From contig CAVYOD010000027.1 in NCBI GenBank assembly GCA_963770045.1, forward strand, positions 1 to 64,000: a stretch of DNA of 64,000 bases, in the 5' to 3' direction. This document shows positions 18,509-27,375 of the stretch, one piece after another. Origin of the DNA: CAVYOD01 sp963770045 (GTDB lineage Bacteria > Acidobacteriota > Aminicenantia > Aminicenantales > CAVYOD01). The notes beneath the pieces were generated by a model. That model was not told the origin of the DNA, did not search any database, and saw nothing but the letters and a program-made list of their open reading frames with translations. Within the stretch, counting starts at the first letter, position 1. Every line of letters begins with the position of its first letter. Made by a program: the position numbers and the translations under genes.

Positions 18509-19885
18509 ATGAAGAGAAAAGTCCTGATCATCGGGTTGGATTCAGCCCCCGGGGAGATCGTTTTCGGCCGCGCTGACGAGCTCCCGGTGCTCAAAGGGCT
18601 GGCCGGGAGCGGCATCCACGGAAAAATGAGGAGCTCGGATCCTCCGATCACCATTCCCGCCTGGATGGTCATGTCCACCGGAAAAGACCCCGGCCGGCTG
18701 GGACTCTACGGCTTCCGCCATCGCAAGGGCTATTCCTACAATGAGATGTGGATCGCAAACTCCAAGGCCATCAAGGAGCGCGCGATCTGGGACATCATCG
18801 GCGATTTCGGCGGCCAGAGCTGCCTGGTCAGCGTTCCCCCGAGCTATCCTCCCCATCCTGTGCCCGGAAACCTCATCTCCTGCTTCATCACTCCGAGCAA
18901 GGAGCGGGAATATACGTATCCCCAGGCTCTCAGACAGGAAATCGAGGAGCGCTTCGGGCCCTACATTTTTGATGTCGTCTTCCGGACGGAGGATCGCGAC
19001 CAGATCCTGTCCGAGATCTACAAGATGACCGAAAAGCGCTTCGAGGTCATGGACTATCTCATCACCCATAAGCCTTGGGATCTGTTTATGTTCGTGGAAA
19101 TAGGTGTCGACAGAGTCCAGCACGCCTTCTGGAAGTACATGGACCAGGCTCATCATCTTTATGAGCCGGGCAACCGCTTCGAGAATGCGATCATCGAGTA
19201 TTACAAATTCTTGGACAAGAAAATCGGCGCCCTCCTCAAGAAGGTCGATGATGACACGGTCGTCCTGGTTGTATCCGATCACGGCGCCAAGCGGATGAAG
19301 GGCGCCTTCTGCGTCAACGAATGGTTGATCGAACAAGGGGATCTGGTCGTCAAAGCGAGGCCGCAGAAGCCGACGAGCCTCGACGACCTTCCGATCGACT
19401 GGTCGAAGACGAAAATCTGGGCCTGGGGCGGCTACTATGCCCGGATCTTCCTCAACGTCGAGGGCCGGGAACCCCAGGGGATCATCCCTCCCGAAGATTA
19501 TGAGAAGGAACGGGATGCGCTGATCGAGCGTCTCCTGGCAATCCGCGGGCCGGCCGGAGAAGAGTGGAAAACGAAGGTTATTAAGCCCCAAGAGTATTAC
19601 CAGGAGCTCAACGGGGAGTACCCCGATCTCATGGTCTATTTTGATGACCTCTACTGGCGCTCGGCCGGGACGCTCGGGTACGGGACAAAATTTCTGCTCG
19701 AAAACGATACCGGGCCGGACGACGCGGTCCATGCCCAGGAGGGGATGTATATTCTTTACGACCCGAAGAACAAGAAGAAGCTGGAGAAAGACATAGACAT
19801 CCTGGATATCGCCCCCACGGTCTTGGATGTCCTGGGCATCCCCGTTCCGGAGGACATGAGAGGGAAAATTATAACGGATCACTGA
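18509..19885 (+). CDS. Type I phosphodiesterase/nucleotide pyrophosphatase family protein
   Basis: 458 residues of the alkaline phosphatase superfamily (PF01663). Metal ligands are visible: Asp in IIGLDSAPG near residue 10, the nucleophile-region PITIPAWMVMSTGKDPGRLG (Thr/Ser), DRVQHAFWKYMD, and VSDHGAKRMKG; the late His lies in VHAQEGMYIL. No signal peptide is seen, so it is cytoplasmic. Such genes are common next to sat/cysC and glycan genes; it may hydrolyse a phosphate or sulfate ester such as a PAP-related or sugar substrate, but the substrate is not known. Confidence 0.85.
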   Translation: MKRKVLIIGLDSAPGEIVFGRADELPVLKGLAGSGIHGKMRSSDPPITIPAWMVMSTGKDPGRLGLYGFRHRKGYSYNEMWIANSKAIKERAIWDIIGDFGGQSCLVSVPPSYPPHPVPGNLISCFITPSKEREYTYPQALRQEIEERFGPYIFDVVFRTEDRDQILSEIYKMTEKRFEVMDYLITHKPWDLFMFVEIGVDRVQHAFWKYMDQAHHLYEPGNRFENAIIEYYKFLDKKIGALLKKVDDDTVVLVVSDHGAKRMKGAFCVNEWLIEQGDLVVKARPQKPTSLDDLPIDWSKTKIWAWGGYYARIFLNVEGREPQGIIPPEDYEKERDALIERLLAIRGPAGEEWKTKVIKPQEYYQELNGEYPDLMVYFDDLYWRSAGTLGYGTKFLLENDTGPDDAVHAQEGMYILYDPKNKKKLEKDIDILDIAPTVLDVLGIPVPEDMRGKIITDH

Positions 19886-19904
19886 TTTAAGGAGTTGTTC
19901 ATAG

Positions 19905-20450
19905 ATGACGAAGTCAAGCTGCAAGGATCAAAAAGGTTTTACTTTGTGGTTTACCGGGCTTCCTTGTTCCGGGAAGTCGGCCATCGCCGACCGCCTGGCC
20001 GAGGTCCTGAAGGAACGGGGTTTGAGGGTTGAGCGGCTGGATGGAGACATCGTCCGTCAGAGCCTCACCCGCGACCTGGGATTTTCCAGGAAAGACCGGG
20101 ACGAGAACATTCGGCGGGTTACCTTCGTGGCCAAGCTTTTGAGCCGGAACGGCGTTGCCGTGCTGACGTCTTTCATCTCCCCTTACCGTGAGATCCGGGA
20201 CGAGTCGCGCCGCGAGATCGAGAATTTCGTCGAAGTCTATGTCAAGTGTCCGGTCGACGTTTGCATGAAAAGAGATGTCAAGGGCATGTACAAGAAAGCC
20301 CTGCGAGGAGAGATCAAGGAGTTCACCGGAGTCTCCGACCCGTACGAGGAGCCACTCCATCCCGAGATCCTGATCGAGTCGGACAAGGAGTCTCTCGAGG
20401 AGAGTGTCAACCGTGTCCTCAGGGGAGTCGAAAAGCTGGGCTACTTGTAA
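19905..20450 (+). CDS. cysC: Adenylyl-sulfate kinase (APS kinase)
   Basis: 181 residues. P-loop GLPCSGKS (18-25), LDGDIVRQ (APS-binding region), NIRRVTFVAKLL, SFISPYREIRDESR, and FTGVSDPYEEPLHPEI. It phosphorylates APS to PAPS. AAGGAG precedes the ATG by ten bases. It follows sat and the phosphodiesterase-family gene in the same operon. Confidence 0.95.
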   Translation: MTKSSCKDQKGFTLWFTGLPCSGKSAIADRLAEVLKERGLRVERLDGDIVRQSLTRDLGFSRKDRDENIRRVTFVAKLLSRNGVAVLTSFISPYREIRDESRREIENFVEVYVKCPVDVCMKRDVKGMYKKALRGEIKEFTGVSDPYEEPLHPEILIESDKESLEESVNRVLRGVEKLGYL

Positions 20451-20472
20451 TTTATATTAATTCTATAGAAAT

Positions 20473-21408
20473 ATGGGAATTTATTTGGTCACAGGCGGCG
20501 CCGGGTTTATCGGCTCACATATCGCCGAGACCCTGGTCGATCGGGGCGAGGCCGTCCGCGTCCTGGACAATTTCTTGACCGGGAAAAAGGAGAACCTGAG
20601 TTCCTTCCGGGGCAAGATCGAACTCCTCGAGGGGGATATCCGCGACTTCGAGACGTGCCGCCGGGCCAGCCGGGGCGCGGATTATATCCTCCACCAGGCC
20701 GCTCTGCCCTCGGTTCCGCGCTCGGTCGAAAACCCGCTTCTGGCGAACGAAATCAATGTCACCGGAACGCTCAACGTCCTTCTCGCCGCCCGGCAGGCCA
20801 AGGTGAAGCGCGTCGTTTTCGCGTCCTCCTCGTCGGTTTACGGGGATGACCCTCGTCTCCCGAAAAGGGAAGGCATGGAAGGTCACCCGCTTTCCCCCTA
20901 CGCCGTGACCAAGCTCGCGGGAGAGAACTATTGCCGGGTTTTCAACCTGATCTACGGGCTATCTACGGTCGGCCTGCGCTATTTTAACGTCTTTGGCCCG
21001 CGCCAGGACCCGTATTCCCAGTATGCGGCGGTGGTTCCCAACTTCATCCTCAAAATCCTGAAAGGGGAGTCGCCCACGGTCTACGGCGACGGAGAGCAAT
21101 CGCGGGATTTTACTTTTGTCTCTGATATCGTCGAGGCCAACCTCCTGGCGGCGACCGCCGAGGGCGTTTCCGGGGAGGTCTTCAATATCGCCTGCGGCCA
21201 GAAAACGACCGTCAACCGGCTGGTCCAGGAAATCAACGGGATCCTGGGAACGCGGATCAATCCTGTCCACCAGGACGCCCGTCCCGCGGATGTCCGCCAT
21301 TCCCTGGCCGATATCAGCCGGGCCCAGGAGTCGATCCGCTACCGGCCTCGATTTTCCTTCCGGCAAGGGCTCGAGCAGACGATCGACGCTTTCAGGAAAG
21401 GGGATTAA
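20473..21408 (+). CDS. NAD-dependent nucleotide-sugar epimerase (SDR)
   Basis: 311 residues of the extended SDR family. Rossmann motif GGAGFIGS (8-15), catalytic Ser (SSSSVYG, about 119-123) and Y143xxxK147 (YAVTK), then RYFNVFGPRQDP and RDFTFVSDIVEA. The closest family pattern is WbpP-type UDP-GlcNAc/UDP-GlcNAcA 4-epimerase or UDP-glucuronate epimerase; I cannot choose between them by eye. No clear Shine-Dalgarno site. It sits next to two nucleotide-sugar dehydrogenases. Confidence 0.85.
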   Translation: MGIYLVTGGAGFIGSHIAETLVDRGEAVRVLDNFLTGKKENLSSFRGKIELLEGDIRDFETCRRASRGADYILHQAALPSVPRSVENPLLANEINVTGTLNVLLAARQAKVKRVVFASSSSVYGDDPRLPKREGMEGHPLSPYAVTKLAGENYCRVFNLIYGLSTVGLRYFNVFGPRQDPYSQYAAVVPNFILKILKGESPTVYGDGEQSRDFTFVSDIVEANLLAATAEGVSGEVFNIACGQKTTVNRLVQEINGILGTRINPVHQDARPADVRHSLADISRAQESIRYRPRFSFRQGLEQTIDAFRKGD

Positions 21409-21410
21409 CT

Positions 21411-22730
21411 ATGGGGCAAGATTCGCGAATTCTCGAGCGCAGGATCAAGGATAGAAAAGCCCGGGTCGGCGTCATCGGCCTGGGCTATGTCGGATTGCCT
21501 CTGGTCAAGACCTTCTTGAAAAAGGATTTTCCGGTCACCGGGTTCGATATCGACGGGAAAAAAGTGGACATGTTGAACCGGGGAAGAAGCTACATCAAGC
21601 ACATCTCCGCCGGTGAGCTCAGGAGCTTTTTGAAAGACAAGAAGTTTATGGCCACTTCCGACTTCAGCCTTCTGGCGCATATGGACGCGATCATCATCTG
21701 CGTCCCGACGCCGCTCGACGCCCACAAGAATCCCGACCTTTCCTTTGTCCTTAACACAACGCGGGTCATTGCCGGATACCTGCGGAAAGGTCAGCTCGTC
21801 GTCCTGGAGAGCACAACCTACCCGGGGACGACCGAAGAAGAGATGCTGCCCATCCTTGAAGCCGGAGGGCTGAGGGGAGGGAAGGACTTCTACCTGGCGT
21901 TTTCCCCCGAAAGGGAGAATCCTGGAGATAAAGTCTATTCCACCGCGACGACTCCCAAAGTCGTCGGCGGCCTGACCAAGGACTGCCTCAGGGTGGCCAA
22001 GGCGCTCTATGATCAGGTCGTCGTCCGGACCATCCCTGTATCCACGCCCAGGGTCGCCGAGGCGACCAAGCTTCTGGAAAATATTTTCCGCTCCGTCAAC
22101 ATCGCCATGGTCAACGAGATGAAGATCATCTTTGACCGGATGGGCCTCGACATCTGGGAAGTGATCGAGGCCGCCTCCTCCAAGCCTTTCGGGTTCATGC
22201 CCTTCCAGCCCGGCCCCGGCTACGGCGGCCACTGCATTCCGGTCGACCCCTTCTATCTCACCTATAAAGCCAAAGAAGTGGATTATCCAACCAAGTTCAT
22301 CGAGCTGGCCGGAGAAATCAATACCTACATGCCCTACTACGTTATCTCCAAGACGGTGGAGTCTCTGGGCGAGCGCGGCAAATCGCTTCGAGGGGCCAGG
22401 ATTCTGGTGCTCGGCATCGCCTACAAAAGAGACATCGATGACCAGCGGGAGTCGCCCGCGCTCAAGATTATCAGCCTTCTCCAGGCGAAGGGAGCCAGGG
22501 TCGCTTATAACGATCCCTATGTCCCTCAGTCGTCCGGCCACCGCGAGTACCCCGGGCTGAAGCTCAGGTCTGTGCCGCTCACCGCGCGGAGACTGAAGCA
22601 GACGGATGCGGTCATCATCGCCACCGACCATTCCGCCTACGATTATGACTGGATCGTGAAGAACGCCCTGCTGGTCGTCGATACCCGGAACGCGATAAAA
22701 AAGAAAAATCCTAAGGTGGTCAAGGCCTGA
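21411..22730 (+). CDS. UDP-N-acetyl-hexosamine 6-dehydrogenase (WbpA/WecC type)
   Basis: 439 residues. NAD-binding GLGYVGLPL near 25, ICVPTPLD, catalytic Cys in GYGGHCIPVDPFYLTYKAKE (about 271), and GIAYKRDIDDQRESPALKI. The GGHCIPVDP form, in place of GGSCFPKD, is typical of UDP-GlcNAc or UDP-ManNAc dehydrogenases. It makes a UDP-N-acetylhexosaminuronic acid for surface polysaccharide. Confidence 0.9.
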   Translation: MGQDSRILERRIKDRKARVGVIGLGYVGLPLVKTFLKKDFPVTGFDIDGKKVDMLNRGRSYIKHISAGELRSFLKDKKFMATSDFSLLAHMDAIIICVPTPLDAHKNPDLSFVLNTTRVIAGYLRKGQLVVLESTTYPGTTEEEMLPILEAGGLRGGKDFYLAFSPERENPGDKVYSTATTPKVVGGLTKDCLRVAKALYDQVVVRTIPVSTPRVAEATKLLENIFRSVNIAMVNEMKIIFDRMGLDIWEVIEAASSKPFGFMPFQPGPGYGGHCIPVDPFYLTYKAKEVDYPTKFIELAGEINTYMPYYVISKTVESLGERGKSLRGARILVLGIAYKRDIDDQRESPALKIISLLQAKGARVAYNDPYVPQSSGHREYPGLKLRSVPLTARRLKQTDAVIIATDHSAYDYDWIVKNALLVVDTRNAIKKKNPKVVKA

Positions 22731-22742
22731 ATGGAGGGTGAG

Positions 22743-24047
22743 ATGAAAATCGCCGTCATCGGGACCGGCTACGTGGGACTGGTCACCGCAGCGGGCCTGG
22801 CGGAATTCGGCCACCAGGTCATCGGGACGGACAAGATCGTCGATAAGATCGAGAAGATTTCAGAGGGGATCGCCCCGATCTACGAACCCGGTCTGGACAA
22901 TCTCTTGAAGAAGAACCTTGGAAAGGGAAATCTCCGCTTCACCCCCGCCCTGGACACGACCATACAATCGTGCGATGTCATTTTTGTCTGCGTCGGCACG
23001 CCCCAGGATGAAGAAGGGCGCGCCGACATGTCCCAGATCGAGGAGGTTTCGCGCCGGATCGCCGAGAACCTCAATTCCTACAAGGTTGTCGTCGAAAAGA
23101 GCACCGTCCCCGTTCAAACCTCGATGTGGATCAAGAGGATCATCAGCCGTTATAAAAAGAGCGAGGCTACCTTCGATATGGCTTCGAACCCCGAATTCTT
23201 GAGAGAGGGATCGGCCGTCACCGACTTCCTCAGCCCTGACCGGATCATCATCGGCGTTGAGACTGAGCGGGCCCGGGACCTGCTGGTCAAGATCTATGAG
23301 AAATTCCGGGACCGCCTGATCATCACCAACATCGACACAGCCGAACTCATCAAGCACGCCTCCAACTCGTTCCTGGCCATGAAGATCTCCTACGTTAACC
23401 TCATCGCCAACATCTGCGAGAAAACCGACGCCGACGTCGACCAGGTGTCCGCCGGCATGGGCCTGGACCCGAGGATCGGAAGCCAGTTCCTGCGGGCCGG
23501 GCTCGGCTACGGCGGGTCCTGTTTCCCAAAGGACATCAAGGCTCTGGCCAAGATCGGCGAGGACTTGGGCGTGGATATGAGCCTTCTCAAAGAAGCCGAC
23601 AGGATCAACGCCGGGCGGATAAGGGTTTTCATCGACAAGATCAAGCGTGCCCTCTGGATCCTCAAGGATAAAAGGATCGCTCTCCTCGGGCTCGCTTTCA
23701 AACCCGAGACGGACGACATCAGGGAGGCGGCGAGCATCAGGATCATCCGTGAGCTGCTCAGAGAAGGTTCGACGCTCCGGCTCTACGACCCCCAAGCCAT
23801 GAACAACATGAAGGAGATTTTCGGCCCAGACCCCGACCGCCTGGAGTATTGTCCCTCCGCCTATGAGGCTGTGCGCGGGGCAAACGCCCTTCTCTTGATC
23901 ACCGAGTGGGAGGAATTCAGGACGCTCGACCTCAAGAAGGTCAAAGGCCTGATGGCCAATCCGATCATCGTTGACGGCCGGAATATTTTCAAACCGGAAG
24001 AGGTCAGGGGGCTCGGGTTCGAGTATTATTCAGTCGGCCGGAAATAG
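22743..24047 (+). CDS. ugd: UDP-glucose 6-dehydrogenase
   Basis: 434 residues from ATG 22743, which has GGAGG five bases upstream; an in-frame ATG at 22731 abuts the previous stop but carries the GGAGG within its own codons, so it is less likely. NAD motif GTGYVGLVTA, FVCVGTPQDEEGRADM, EKSTVPV, NPEFLREGSAV, catalytic Cys in GYGGSCFPKDIKAL, LAFKPETDDIREA. It makes UDP-glucuronate. Its 3' end overlaps the convergent glycosidase gene by about 22 bases. Confidence 0.95.
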   Translation: MKIAVIGTGYVGLVTAAGLAEFGHQVIGTDKIVDKIEKISEGIAPIYEPGLDNLLKKNLGKGNLRFTPALDTTIQSCDVIFVCVGTPQDEEGRADMSQIEEVSRRIAENLNSYKVVVEKSTVPVQTSMWIKRIISRYKKSEATFDMASNPEFLREGSAVTDFLSPDRIIIGVETERARDLLVKIYEKFRDRLIITNIDTAELIKHASNSFLAMKISYVNLIANICEKTDADVDQVSAGMGLDPRIGSQFLRAGLGYGGSCFPKDIKALAKIGEDLGVDMSLLKEADRINAGRIRVFIDKIKRALWILKDKRIALLGLAFKPETDDIREAASIRIIRELLREGSTLRLYDPQAMNNMKEIFGPDPDRLEYCPSAYEAVRGANALLLITEWEEFRTLDLKKVKGLMANPIIVDGRNIFKPEEVRGLGFEYYSVGRK

Positions 24048-26189
24048 CCTATCTCGACGGAGTGTTTCTGGAAATCCGTCGCTACAACAAGATACTCATC
24101 GTCCCCGATCTTAAGCCTTTGAAAGGCGATCTTTTTTCCGTCCTTTCTGAATTCGAGGGGGCTCTTGGAAATTTCCGGCGAGTTCGTTTGAATGCTGGCC
24201 CACGGGATTGAGGATTCTGAGAGTCCCTGGCTTTCCGATGTTGCTGGCATAATCGAAATAGACCTTTCTTTTTTGCCTGTCGAGTCTGTAGCTGTAGGCG
24301 GCAAAAACATCGGCCGCCGGAACGTAGATGTGGACTCGGGCCTCGTCTTGATTAAGCCTTGGCTCAAGGACGAGGGAGTCCGCGGAAAGATTGATCCCTA
24401 AATAACCTTCAAAAAGGGCCCTGCCCAGGCTCCCGGCGCTGCCCGAGTAAAAGTCGCTCCCCTGGCCGATTCCTTCTTTGGTGTCCCATTCGTAGAGCCC
24501 GAAGTTGGCCATATCCTTGCGGGCGATCTCCATGAGTTTTTCTCTGGCCGGCCGGCTGAAGCCTGACTCGAACATGATTTTGATGAGCTTGCCCCCGAAC
24601 CAGTCCCACTGGCCGCCGTTCTGGTAGTGAAAAGGTTCCCTGAGCGCCGGATGCACGAAAAATCCCTTGGGATAGGGCGGCAAGAGAGTGCCGGCAATCG
24701 TAGAGACTCTATAATCCTTTTGCCTGACCAGAGCCGTCTCGATGATTGATTTTGCCTTCTCCGGGCCCGCCAAGCCGGAGAGGACGGCCTGGACATTGCC
24801 GCCCATGGCGAAAGTGTCGTCGTCGTCAAAATCGTGCCGGAGGGAATCGAGATGCAGATGGACCCGGTAAAATCCTCTTTTTCCCTGCCAGAGCCAGCGG
24901 TCAGCATTTTTTGGATCTAGTGCTGCACTTTTGGCCCAGGAGGCGGATTTATCTTTCCGTCCCAGGGAATCCCAGAGCTGGGCGATCTCCCGGGCAGATT
25001 CATAAAACATGCTTTGGTCATAAATGTCCCCCGTCCAGTGGGTGTTCTTGTCGACGTAAATGGCCCGTTGGTCCGGATAGCTCATGTCGACGTCGCCCCA
25101 ATCGGCCGTGTGTGCACCGGTGACCAGGCCGTATCGGGCGTCGTACCTGTGGAGGAGGATAAAGGTCAAGGCATTTTCGAGCCGGTCGATAATCCTTACG
25201 TTCCCGATCGGCATTCTGAGCCAGTCTGTTCCGATGAGCCGCGATATCTGATAGGCGGACTGGATGGCGCTCGATTCCTGGTCCGTCTCGGTTGTGTTTT
25301 TGTCCTCTGCTCCCCGGGAATCAAACCAATCCGCGAGACTCCCATCGGGTTTCTGGCGGGCCAGATGCTCCTCGAGCCAGGAGCGGAGGTAGGACGCCCC
25401 ATAATAATACCGCGACGTGGGGATGATGGTATTGGCATCCCTGACCCAGATCTGGGGGTATCCGGAGCCGGCCGCAAAGCCGTCGACCATCCCGACCCTC
25501 CCCTTAAAGGAAGCCTGGTTGTGCCTCAAGGTGATCCGAATGAGCTTGAGAAGTTCGTTGAATTCTAGGACGTCCGATTCGAACTTGGTAGCTTTTGCGT
25601 AGCCCAGACTGAACGGAAGCTCGTCCTCCGGCCAGGCGTCTTTCCTCACATCGAGCGGGAGTCGGAGCGTCGCCGAGCCATAATCTTTGAACCAGGACAG
25701 CCCCTCGAGGAGCAAGTCGAATTCCAGCACGTAAATTCCCGCTTCCAGGGGAGATTTGACTTGAACGGTCAGGTTGACGGACTCCCCGGGCGAGACCTTT
25801 TGAGGAAAAGAAAAGCGCTGGTTGTCATATTTGACGATTCTCAAGTTTTCACCGAGGAGATGATAGGACAAGAGACAGGGATTTTGGCCTTGCGAATCCC
25901 ACGGCATGCGACCCTGGTTGCGGAGCTCGAGCTTGACCTCAATCGTCCCGCCTTCCAGAGAGGAGTATGCGCGCTTTAAGGATTTGATCATGGCGGAGAA
26001 CTGACCTGCGGCAGGCTTCTGGGGCTGCGCGAAGGCTTGATAAGAGTTGGAAAACGCAAGTCCTAAGATCAGCCAGACAAGAACGGTTTTTCGTGTTTTT
26101 AACGATACAGGCGGGGTGCGAAGAAAAAGGTCCAGGCCGCGGAATTTCAGGCACGGGGTGCGGAGTGCGGAGTGCGGAGTACCAAACAT
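24026..26189 (-). CDS. Secreted six-hairpin glycosidase with an N-terminal Ig-like domain (frameshift near the 3' end)
   Basis: About 720 residues. After a signal peptide (TVLVWLILGLAFSNSYQAFA) comes a beta-sandwich domain (about 60-180; MPWDSQGQNPCLLSYHLLG, then LEFDLLLEGLSWF), then an (alpha/alpha)6-type catalytic region with YPQIWVRDANTIIP, DWGDVDMSYPDQ, HWTGDIYDQSMFYESAREIA and FHYQNGGQWDWFGGKLI. The pattern resembles glycogen-debranching/trehalase-like six-hairpin glycosidases; the exact specificity is unknown. One frameshift near 24205 switches to the frame that ends FQKHSVEIGYFRPTE at 24026. ATG 26189 is the only good start codon before the signal peptide, and it lies inside a heptad repeat array. 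Confidence 0.72.
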
Positions 26190-26255
26190 TGGGAACGGGG
26201 AACGGGGGACGGGGTACGGCGGACGAGATAACGGGGACAGAGTACAAAGTTCAGG
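26151..26255. repeat. Long NNNACGG-type heptad array
   Basis: Fifteen consecutive 7-base units stay in register over 105 bp: GTGCGGA three times, then GAACGGG twice, GGACGGG, GTACGGC, GGACGAG and further variants. It is the longest array in the window. It covers the presumed 5' end of the glycosidase gene and the gap before hypE. Confidence 0.85.
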
Positions 26256-26268
26256 TCTCACGTTTTTA

Positions 26269-27261
26269 TTAACATATTCTAGGCAAGAGCTCCGAGGTCA
26301 GAGGTTCGAGGAGCCTCAATCCTCCGGCCGTTGTTCTTAGAAGAAGCTCACCGGGCCGTCCGATTTTCGTCTGGACTTCACCGATTATCTCTGCGCGTCT
26401 TCCCAAGGGGTGCTTCTTGATGGACTTGAGAACGACGTAAGCCTTGGCCTTGGGGAGGATGATGATTGCTCTTCCTTCACACGCCAGATAGAGCGGGTCG
26501 ATGCCGAGAAGCTCAGTTGCTCCTCTGACAGCCTTGGAGAGAGGTATCCTTTCCTCCTCGATGAGCAGGGGATAGGGGAGTTTTTCAGTCAGTTCCGAAA
26601 GGATCGTGGCGAGGCCGCCGCGGGTGATATCCCGCATCCAGAGGGCGCCCTTCCGCCAAACGGAGAGGAGGTAATTCAAAGGGGCGCAGTCGCTTCTGAC
26701 CTTGGACTCAAGGCCGAAATCTCCCCGGGCGAGCATGACCGCGAGGCTGTGTTCTCCCAGCGTCCCGGTAAGGATAACCTTGTCGCCGGGCCGGATATTT
26801 TTAGGCTGCGGCCGGGCAACCACCCGGCCGATGCCCGAGGTGTTGATATAGATCTTGTCGCCCTGCCCCCGTCTCACGACTTTTGTGTCGCCTGTTATAA
26901 TCTTCACCCCTGCTTTTTTGGCCGCCCTTTGGATCGACCTCAGGATTTTCTCCAGGTCATCCCAGGGCAATCCCTCCTCGAGGATCAAGGCCAGGGAGAG
27001 GTACTGGGGTTTGGCTCCGGAGACGACCAGGTCATTGACCGTTCCGTTGACGCACAGGGCTCCGATGTCCCCGCCGGGGAAAAAAATGGGGTCAACGACG
27101 TAGCTATCGGTGGTGAAAGCGATGTTCGGGGGGAGGTGGCTGGCGTCGGATAGGTCCTGGAGGAGCGGGTTGCGGAAAGTGGCCAGAATGTGCTGCGAGA
27201 TAAAGTCTCGCATCAACTTTCCGCCACTGCCCAGCTCAAGGCTTACCTGTTTCATATTCAT
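26269..27261 (-). CDS. hypE: Hydrogenase maturation protein HypE
   Basis: 330 residues, PurM/AIR-synthase fold: LGSGGKLMRDFI, TDSYVVDPIFFPGGDIG, VNGTVNDLVVSGAKP, GDTKVV, MRDITRGGLATIL, and the C-terminal ending LLPRIC whose final Cys is carbamoylated and dehydrated to thiocyanate in this family. It makes the cyanide ligands of [NiFe]-hydrogenase together with HypF. The upstream gap to hypD (114 bp) holds a GTGAGCA array. Confidence 0.95.
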   Translation of the reverse strand: MNMKQVSLELGSGGKLMRDFISQHILATFRNPLLQDLSDASHLPPNIAFTTDSYVVDPIFFPGGDIGALCVNGTVNDLVVSGAKPQYLSLALILEEGLPWDDLEKILRSIQRAAKKAGVKIITGDTKVVRRGQGDKIYINTSGIGRVVARPQPKNIRPGDKVILTGTLGEHSLAVMLARGDFGLESKVRSDCAPLNYLLSVWRKGALWMRDITRGGLATILSELTEKLPYPLLIEEERIPLSKAVRGATELLGIDPLYLACEGRAIIILPKAKAYVVLKSIKKHPLGRRAEIIGEVQTKIGRPGELLLRTTAGGLRLLEPLTSELLPRIC

Positions 27262-27276
27262 GCCTCAACCATGCTA

Positions 27277-27318
27277 GTGAGCAATGAGCAGTGAGCAGTG
27301 AGCAGTGAGCAGTGAGAA
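27277..27318. repeat. GTGAGCA heptad array
   Basis: Six tandem 7-base units (GTGAGCA ATGAGCA, then GTGAGCA three times, GTGAGAA) in the gap between hypD and hypE. It is the cleanest example of this type in the window. Confidence 0.92.
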
Positions 27319-27375
27319 GAAATTCTCACCAAGTTGCGTTTGGCAATTTAAGTATTGTGTTGACCCCTCAACTCC

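Noticed and set aside
18542..19924. Long minus-strand reading frame (460 codons) opposite the phosphodiesterase-family gene
   Set aside because: It is the antisense of a well-supported gene, has no recognisable domain, and reflects GC-rich third positions.
21405..22814. Minus-strand frame of 469 codons opposite the WbpA-type dehydrogenase
   Set aside because: Antisense shadow; the plus strand carries all catalytic motifs of the dehydrogenase.
27277..27318. Possible CRISPR array
   Set aside because: The units are seven bases and contiguous with no spacers, and no cas genes are present.
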